Shown: positions 4,940 through 10,010 of the stretch, in pieces | Layout of the letters: each line of letters opens with the position of its first letter | Numbering within the stretch: the first letter of the stretch is position 1 | DNA from: Deltaproteobacteria bacterium | GTDB taxonomy: Bacteria; Desulfobacterota; Desulfarculia; Adiutricales; Adiutricaceae | Direction: 5' to 3' | Assembly: GCA_031278795.1 (NCBI GenBank) | Contig: JAITJT010000035.1 | Coordinates: 1-10,010 of the forward strand | DNA length: 10,010 nt | Position numbers and translations under genes: made by a program | The notes under the pieces: generated by a model | What the model saw: the letters and a program-made list of their open reading frames with translations, nothing else | Told to the model about the DNA's origin: nothing | Database searches by the model: none

Positions 4940-6769
4940 TTGAAGTTTTCTCCAGAATTCATCCTAGAGGTGCGAGGCCGCACCGACATCCTTTCGGTGG
5001 TTAGCCAGTACGTGGATCTCAAGCGTAGCGGCCACAACAGCTACAAGGGGCTCTGCCCCTTCCACAACGAGAAGACGCCCTCCTTCCACATCAACTGCCG
5101 TGACCAGTTCTTCTACTGCTTTGGCTGCAACGAGGGAGGTGACGTCATCAGGTTCATGGAGCTCATCACGGGCATGAGCTTTCCGGAGGTGATGGAGGAG
5201 CTGGCCAAGAAGGCGGGCATGCAGCTTCCCCAGTGGCACCCGGCCCAAGCGGCCGAGTCCAAGGAGCTCCAGAGGAAGAAGGATCTCTTGCACCAGGTGA
5301 TGGACAGGGCCACCGAGTATTTCGCGGATAGGCTCTGGAGCAACGAGGGAACCCACGTGAGGAACTACCTCAGGAAGCGGGGCGTGGACGACGAGGTCTC
5401 CCGGGCCTTCAACCTAGGTTACAGCCTCAACCAGTGGGACGCCCTCAAAAAAACCTTTCTCAAAGAGGGTTTTGACGAGAGGCTTTTACTGGACGCTGGG
5501 CTCATTAAAAGTAGAGAGCAGGAGCCTGGCACTTACGACGTCTTCCGGGGAAGGCTAATGGTTCCGGTCGCCGCCACCGATGGTAGAACAGTGGCTTTCG
5601 GGGGAAGGCTGGTGGACCAGGCGCCACCGGAGGTTCCCAAGTACGTGAACTCCCCCTTGACTCCCATCTATAAGAAGGGGGAACTACTCTTTGGATTGCC
5701 CCAGGCCAATCCTTATATGAAGGCCTTGGGATGCGCCTATGTGGTGGAGGGCTATTTCGACCTCATAGCGCTTTTCGCCAGAGGGCTAAAGAACGTGGTG
5801 TGCTCCATGGGTACGGCCTTCACCCAGCCCCAGGCCAATCTTCTTAGAAGCCGCGTTAAAGAGCTCTTCTTGCTCTTTGACGGCGACTCAGCCGGCCGCA
5901 AGGCCGCGAAACAAGCCCTTCCCATGCTCTTAAACGCGGAGCTGGACGGTAGGGTGGTATTACTCCCCCACGAGCACGACCCGGATAGTTTCGTGAGGGA
6001 ACAGGGCTTGGATGCCCTCTTTATGCTGGTGGAAAAGTCCATGAACGTCTTTGACTACACCGTGGACTATCTGCTTTCCACCTATCCGGACACCTTGATA
6101 GGCCAGGCCCAGGCCGTGAGGGAGATAAAAGAGCTACTCTCCCAGGTGCCCGACAGTCTCAAGGGCCAGCTACTTAGGCATAAGTTCGCACAGAGGCTGG
6201 GCTTGGACGAGGGGCTCTTCCACCTGGCGCGTCCCAAGGTGGAGGCACCAGAACCCATAGCTCCCTCGCAGGATAAGGCGGAGCCGGGCCCCGGCCTAGA
6301 CGACTCGGCCGCCAACCTCCTCAAGTACGCCATCATCTATCCGGAGACCCAGGGCCTACTCAAGGGCTTGGAGATCTACTGGCCGGAGGATCCTACACTT
6401 CCTCTCTACCAGGAGATGCTTAAGCACATCGAGGAAAACGGAGAGGTCGTCCCCTCCAGGCTCATGCCAAGAGACGCTCAACTCATGAACCTGGTCTCCC
6501 AGGCGGCCACCACGCCCAGGTGGACGGATATCCAGAACGCTCTCTTAGGCTTTCAGGAATACGTCTGGAGACTCAAGAGGAAGGGCGTGGACGCGGCCTT
6601 CTCCAGGACCATAAAGTGCATCCTGGCGGCTGAGACCCAGGGTGACGCGGGCCGCCTAGACGAGCTCAAGGCCCAGGCCAGGGCCTTAAGCGATGAGAAG
6701 AAGCTTTTGCAGTCCCAGGACGCCTTGCACCAGGGCCGCTCCGACAAAGACGGGATGGGCGCGGGCTAA
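4940..6769 (+). CDS. dnaG: DNA primase DnaG
   Basis: DnaG synthesises the RNA primers for the lagging strand at the replication fork, partnering the DnaB helicase. Using the TTG start at 4940 it has 609 residues, normal for the family. The N-terminal zinc-binding domain has CPFHNEKTPSF and YCFGC (ligands Cys39, His42, Cys60, Cys63). The RNA polymerase core has the FRGRLMVPV motif (202-210), and the Toprim fold has EGYFD (catalytic Glu270) and FDGDSAGR (Asp314, Asp316), followed by HDPDSF. The C-terminal 180 residues, the helicase-binding part, are divergent. The TTG is preferred because AGGTG lies six bases ahead and the protein then begins MKFSPEFI like other primases; a GTG at 4931, which is part of that Shine-Dalgarno, is the alternative (612 residues) and has no site of its own. 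It precedes rpoD, the usual partner. Confidence 0.96.
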   Translation: MKFSPEFILEVRGRTDILSVVSQYVDLKRSGHNSYKGLCPFHNEKTPSFHINCRDQFFYCFGCNEGGDVIRFMELITGMSFPEVMEELAKKAGMQLPQWHPAQAAESKELQRKKDLLHQVMDRATEYFADRLWSNEGTHVRNYLRKRGVDDEVSRAFNLGYSLNQWDALKKTFLKEGFDERLLLDAGLIKSREQEPGTYDVFRGRLMVPVAATDGRTVAFGGRLVDQAPPEVPKYVNSPLTPIYKKGELLFGLPQANPYMKALGCAYVVEGYFDLIALFARGLKNVVCSMGTAFTQPQANLLRSRVKELFLLFDGDSAGRKAAKQALPMLLNAELDGRVVLLPHEHDPDSFVREQGLDALFMLVEKSMNVFDYTVDYLLSTYPDTLIGQAQAVREIKELLSQVPDSLKGQLLRHKFAQRLGLDEGLFHLARPKVEAPEPIAPSQDKAEPGPGLDDSAANLLKYAIIYPETQGLLKGLEIYWPEDPTLPLYQEMLKHIEENGEVVPSRLMPRDAQLMNLVSQAATTPRWTDIQNALLGFQEYVWRLKRKGVDAAFSRTIKCILAAETQGDAGRLDELKAQARALSDEKKLLQSQDALHQGRSDKDGMGAG

Positions 6770-6773
6770 AGGC

Positions 6774-6791
6774 GACTTTTTTAAAAAAGTC
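6774..6791. repeat. Perfect 18-bp palindrome after dnaG
   Basis: GACTTTTTT is followed at once by AAAAAAGTC, four bases after the dnaG stop. As RNA it forms a weak A/U hairpin without a following U tract, so it is at best a poor terminator. Confidence 0.5.
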
Positions 6792-6835
6792 CCAATAAGC
6801 CCCAAAAAGTCCCAAAAAGGCCCCAAAAAAGTCCT
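6787..6835. repeat. 10-bp tandem repeat AAGtCCCAAA
   Basis: Units start at 6787, 6797, 6807 and 6817 with an exact 10-bp step, then 6829. The consensus is AAG-Y/G-CCC followed by A-rich bases. The step equals about one helical turn and places A tracts on one face of the DNA, so the stretch may be bent. Function unknown. Confidence 0.65.
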
Positions 6836-6843
6836 AGGGACAC

Positions 6844-6877
6844 GCAAAAAAAAAAGCTTGTTTTTCAAAACGAGCTT
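6844..6877 (-). terminator. Leftward terminator-like hairpin in the dnaG-rpoD spacer
   Basis: Arms at 6854-6864 and 6867-6877 pair over 11 positions with one G-T; read leftward the hairpin is followed by ten T. It could stop antisense transcription entering dnaG from the rpoD side. Read rightward it has the A tract in front and no clean U tract after it. Confidence 0.5.
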
Positions 6878-6960
6878 GTTTATAAAGAGAGCTTCATTTT
6901 TTTGGGGCTTGCTTTGGGCCCACTTTGGGCCGCTTCAGGGGGTATTTCACCCCACACATA

Positions 6961-6984
6961 GGCTCATGGGTTTAACCCATAGCC
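6961..6984 (+). repeat. Inverted repeat GGCTcATGGGTT / AACCCATAGCC
   Basis: Eleven base pairs with one bulged C around a single central T. It follows another small hairpin, GGGGT/ACCCC (6939-6953). Both lie in the spacer between dnaG and rpoD and have no convincing U tract. Confidence 0.5.
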
Positions 6985-7057
6985 AATATTTCAGCGCTTA
7001 TTTTAGATTATTTCAAAAAGGTCTTGTTTTTTTTAGTTTTTAATCTACTAATCACTT

Positions 7058-7180
7058 GCGCCTTTAGCGCATAGCACTTTTAAGACATCTTTTTTTTTAG
7101 CGCCTTTAGCGTTAAGCACTTTTAAGACATTTTTTTCTTTTGCGCCTTTAGCGCTTAGCTTTTAGAGATTTTTTTCTTTG
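7058..7180. repeat. 42-bp tandem repeat, three copies, hairpin plus T tract
   Basis: GCGCCTTTAGCG begins at 7058, 7100 and 7142, exactly 42 bp apart. Each unit has a short self-pairing part (GCGC-CTTTA-GCGC, imperfect in copy two), then AGCACTTTTAAGACAT (shortened in copy three) and a run of seven to nine T. Each unit thus resembles a weak hairpin with a U tract, repeated three times, in the rightward orientation between dnaG and rpoD. Confidence 0.8.
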
Positions 7181-7237
7181 CTAACTAGTTAATCAAATTT
7201 TAATCATACCGTTAACCATTAACTTACCTGTTTTAAA

Positions 7238-7262
7238 GCCTTTGGGGCTTTTGCCCCAAGGC
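7238..7262. repeat. GC-rich hairpin GCCTTTGGGGC / GCCCCAAGGC
   Basis: Ten base pairs with one bulged T and a TTTT loop. No U tract follows in either direction. It opens the hairpin-rich half of the dnaG-rpoD spacer; other simple elements there are the 12-bp palindrome ATTAGGCCTAAT (7321-7332) and the hairpin GGCCTC/GAGGCC with an ATTTT loop (7369-7385). Confidence 0.55.
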
Positions 7263-7503
7263 CCATCCACACAAAGCCGCAAGGCACCCAAACCTGAATA
7301 CAAGGCCGAAGTATAGCGTAATTAGGCCTAATCTATCGTTATGACCACACCGAGGGGGCATCGCGCCAGGCCTCATTTTGAGGCCGGTAAGGAAAGCCCA
7401 ACCACAAAATTCTAACCAAATAATTTCTAAACGGTCATAAATCCAAGTCCTTAAGTAGCCCCGCGCGCGCAGCCTGAGGGGCCTCTTTAGGGAATTTCAT
7501 GGA

Positions 7504-7747
7504 ATCCGCAAACCAGAGGCTTAAGCCTTCCAGCGGATGCCAGGGGGATGTTTTTCCCGCCGGAGTGCGGCTTATCCCCTAGGAGGCCAGTTGTGGCCTA
7601 TCTGACACGAGGCACCCAAGGGCTTTTAGCCCATGGGCTATTACACAAGTATTCAGGTGTTCGATCCAGGATATATGGATCCTTCCCAGAAAGATTTTTT
7701 TGTGGGAAGTGTTATACGCATCTTGTTCTGCCGCGGACTTTCCGCGG
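7504..7747 (+). other. Hairpin-dense leader region upstream of rpoD
   Basis: Consecutive pairings fill this stretch: ATCCGC/GCGGAT (7504-7538) enclosing AGGCTTAAGCCT; GGGGAT/ATCCCC (7544-7579) enclosing CCGC/GCGG; AGGCC/GGCCT (7584-7599); GGGCT/AGCCC (7620-7632), which competes with the palindrome AGCCCATGGGCT (7628-7639); CTTCCCA/TGGGAAG (7682-7709); and CCGCGG/CCGCGG (7731-7747) just before the rpoD Shine-Dalgarno. Such density suggests a folded rpoD 5' leader. I see no known riboswitch core, tRNA, tmRNA, SRP RNA or RNase P RNA signature. Confidence 0.45.
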
Positions 7748-7766
7748 CCCCAAAGGGGAGGGTTAA
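7593..7766 (+). CDS. Possible 57-codon small ORF coupled to rpoD
   Basis: A GTG at 7593 has a full AGGAGG six bases upstream and opens a 57-codon frame whose TAA (7764-7766) lies one base before the chosen rpoD GTG, the arrangement of translational coupling. The product would be basic, with an FFCGKC Cys pair near the middle and an RGPKGEG tail; I recognise no family. Against it: codon use (CGA, TTA, ACA) is unlike the neighbouring genes, and the AGGAGG is part of the AGGCC/GGCCT hairpin. It may be a regulatory upstream ORF rather than a functional protein, or chance. Confidence 0.25.
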   Translation: MAYLTRGTQGLLAHGLLHKYSGVRSRIYGSFPERFFCGKCYTHLVLPRTFRGPKGEG

Positions 7767-7767
7767 G

Positions 7768-9522
<1,755 letters not shown>

Positions 9523-9545
9523 TGCCTTCAGTTCGGCCTCTGGCC

Positions 9546-9575
9546 ACAAAAGATCTTTAAGATTTTTGTTTTTGC
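9546..9575 (+). terminator. Weak terminator after rpoD
   Basis: AAAAGATCTT can pair with AAGATTTTT around a minimal loop, followed by a T-rich run with one G (TTTTGTTTTTG pattern), starting about 25 bases after the rpoD stop. The stem is A/U-rich, so readthrough is likely. A small GGCC/GGCC hairpin (9535-9545) lies just before it. Confidence 0.35.
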
Positions 9576-9633
9576 CTCATAGCCTTTTTGCCTTATGTTC
9601 TTCTACGTTCTGTTTTTCATTCTAATCATCTTT

Positions 9634-9674
9634 CTCAAAGGCGCGCCTTAGCCGCAACTGAGGCGCGCTATGAG
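9634..9674. repeat. GC-rich inverted repeat GCGCGCCT / AGGCGCGC
   Basis: The eight-pair stem (9641-9648 with 9661-9668) is extended by CTCA (9634-9637) with TGAG (9671-9674), around a 12-base loop. No U tract follows. It lies in the gene-free stretch after rpoD. Confidence 0.55.
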
Positions 9675-9925
9675 ACAGAGGCCCTGCGGGTTTTCATTTG
9701 ACACGCGGAGCCTGGGATGAGGCCGACAATGCTTACGCGTTGTCATTTGCTTCTGTTTTCGGTAAAACAAAGTCATAATAAGTCCTTTTTTTCTTCCGGC
9801 GTGCCAAGGTGGGTTCTTGGCGCGCCTTGAAGAAAGGTTCCGCTGGTTTTTTAGCCCGAACCAACGGGGTCCGCCTTACGGCCTTAATAACCCAAATGCA
9901 TTTCGTGTTTTATTAACTGGTCATT

Positions 9926-9946
9926 GTGACATTCTCAGAATGTCAC
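9926..9946. repeat. Perfect 10-bp inverted repeat with one central base
   Basis: GTGACATTCT and AGAATGTCAC flank a single C. It could be a hairpin of the RNA ended by the following terminator, or an operator for a dimeric regulator of a gene beyond the right edge. Confidence 0.6.
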
Positions 9947-9950
9947 GGGT

Positions 9951-9988
9951 AAGCTCCCTTGCGGCGCAAGCTTCGAGGGAGCTTTTTT
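9951..9988 (+). terminator. Strong rightward Rho-independent terminator
   Basis: AAGCTCCCT (9951-9959) pairs with AGGGAGCTT (9976-9984), extended by two inner pairs, and runs into six T (9983-9988). Inside the loop, CTTGCG and CGCAAG could form an alternative small hairpin. It is the only convincing rightward terminator between rpoD and the right edge, so it ends either the rpoD transcript or the candidate small RNA. Confidence 0.85.
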
Positions 9989-10010
9989 CTCCGGAAAATC
10001 CATGGGATTT

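Larger units (their letters stand above)
9786..9988 (+). ncRNA. Candidate structured small RNA downstream of rpoD
   Basis: In the 488 bases after rpoD there is no credible ORF, yet the end carries a strong terminator. Between a CATAAT -10-like box (9774-9779, poor -35) and that terminator lie a long hairpin (TTTCTTC 9790-9796 and GGCGTGCCAAG 9798-9808 pairing with CTTGGCGCGCC 9816-9826 and GAAGAAA 9829-9835) and a perfect 10-bp inverted repeat GTGACATTCT/AGAATGTCAC (9926-9946). Together they could be an RNA of about 200 nucleotides. I do not recognise 6S, tmRNA, SRP or RNase P RNA in it. It could also be the long 3' end of the rpoD mRNA. Confidence 0.3.

Noticed and set aside
6693..7043. Rightward 116-codon open frame spanning the dnaG end
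   Set aside because: It begins out of frame inside dnaG and continues through low-complexity repeat DNA (Lys/Phe-rich), so it is a chance frame.
7660..7675. tRNA T-loop-like GTTCGATCC
   Set aside because: The flanking bases do not form a T stem, and no anticodon or acceptor stem can be drawn around it.
7633..7767. 45-residue N-terminal extension of RpoD from ATG 7633
   Set aside because: There is no ribosome-binding site, the sequence is unlike any sigma factor, and it overlaps stable hairpins; GTG 7768 has GGGGAGGG at the right distance.
9698..9730. Promoter with TTGACA at 9698-9703
   Set aside because: The only -10-like sequence, GACAAT, lies 21 bases away, too far for a normal sigma-70 promoter.

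Overview
The window comes from a bacterium with strongly GC-leaning, biased coding sequence (AGG, GAG, CTC and AAG codons are frequent) set among unusually long, AT-rich spacers full of hairpins and short tandem repeats. A chorismate mutase-prephenate dehydratase P-protein, an OmpA-family envelope protein and a dnaG-rpoD pair point to a Gram-negative, probably a Desulfobacterota/deltaproteobacterial-like lineage. The long spacers would fit a host-associated member, but that is inference and the taxon is not fixed by the sequence.

Left part (1-2980): the end of a class IV aminotransferase (PabC-like) runs rightward off the left edge. It converges on a leftward operon for aromatic amino acid synthesis: DAHP synthase (first step of the shikimate pathway), then pheA (chorismate to prephenate to phenylpyruvate). 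The two are coupled, because the DAHP synthase stop codon lies inside the pheA Shine-Dalgarno. Upstream of the operon is what looks like a complete ribosome-mediated attenuator: a TTGACA promoter behind A/T tracts, a 40-codon leader ORF with a Phe/Tyr cluster (FAFGGFFYFY), a candidate 11-bp antiterminator pairing that overlaps the end of the leader ORF, and a 15-bp GC-rich terminator with a long U tract. The DAHP synthase is short and lacks the N-terminal regulatory domain of the Thermotoga-type enzymes, which makes transcriptional control by Phe/Tyr supply more plausible.

Middle (2980-4940): an AT-rich spacer with a perfect 20-bp palindrome, a leftward OmpA-like peptidoglycan-binding envelope protein with an unrecognised N-terminal half, and a 700-bp divergent spacer. 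That spacer holds a leftward terminator that may end a small RNA, four 13-bp repeats and the probable dnaG promoter.

Right part (4940-10010): dnaG (primase) and rpoD (primary sigma factor) run rightward, the core of the macromolecular synthesis operon. They are separated by about 1 kb of non-coding, repeat-rich and hairpin-rich DNA instead of the usual short gap. RpoD has normal regions 1.2 to 4 but no recognisable region 1.1. After rpoD there are almost 500 bp without a gene, ending in two strong hairpins and a strong rightward terminator, which may be a small RNA gene.
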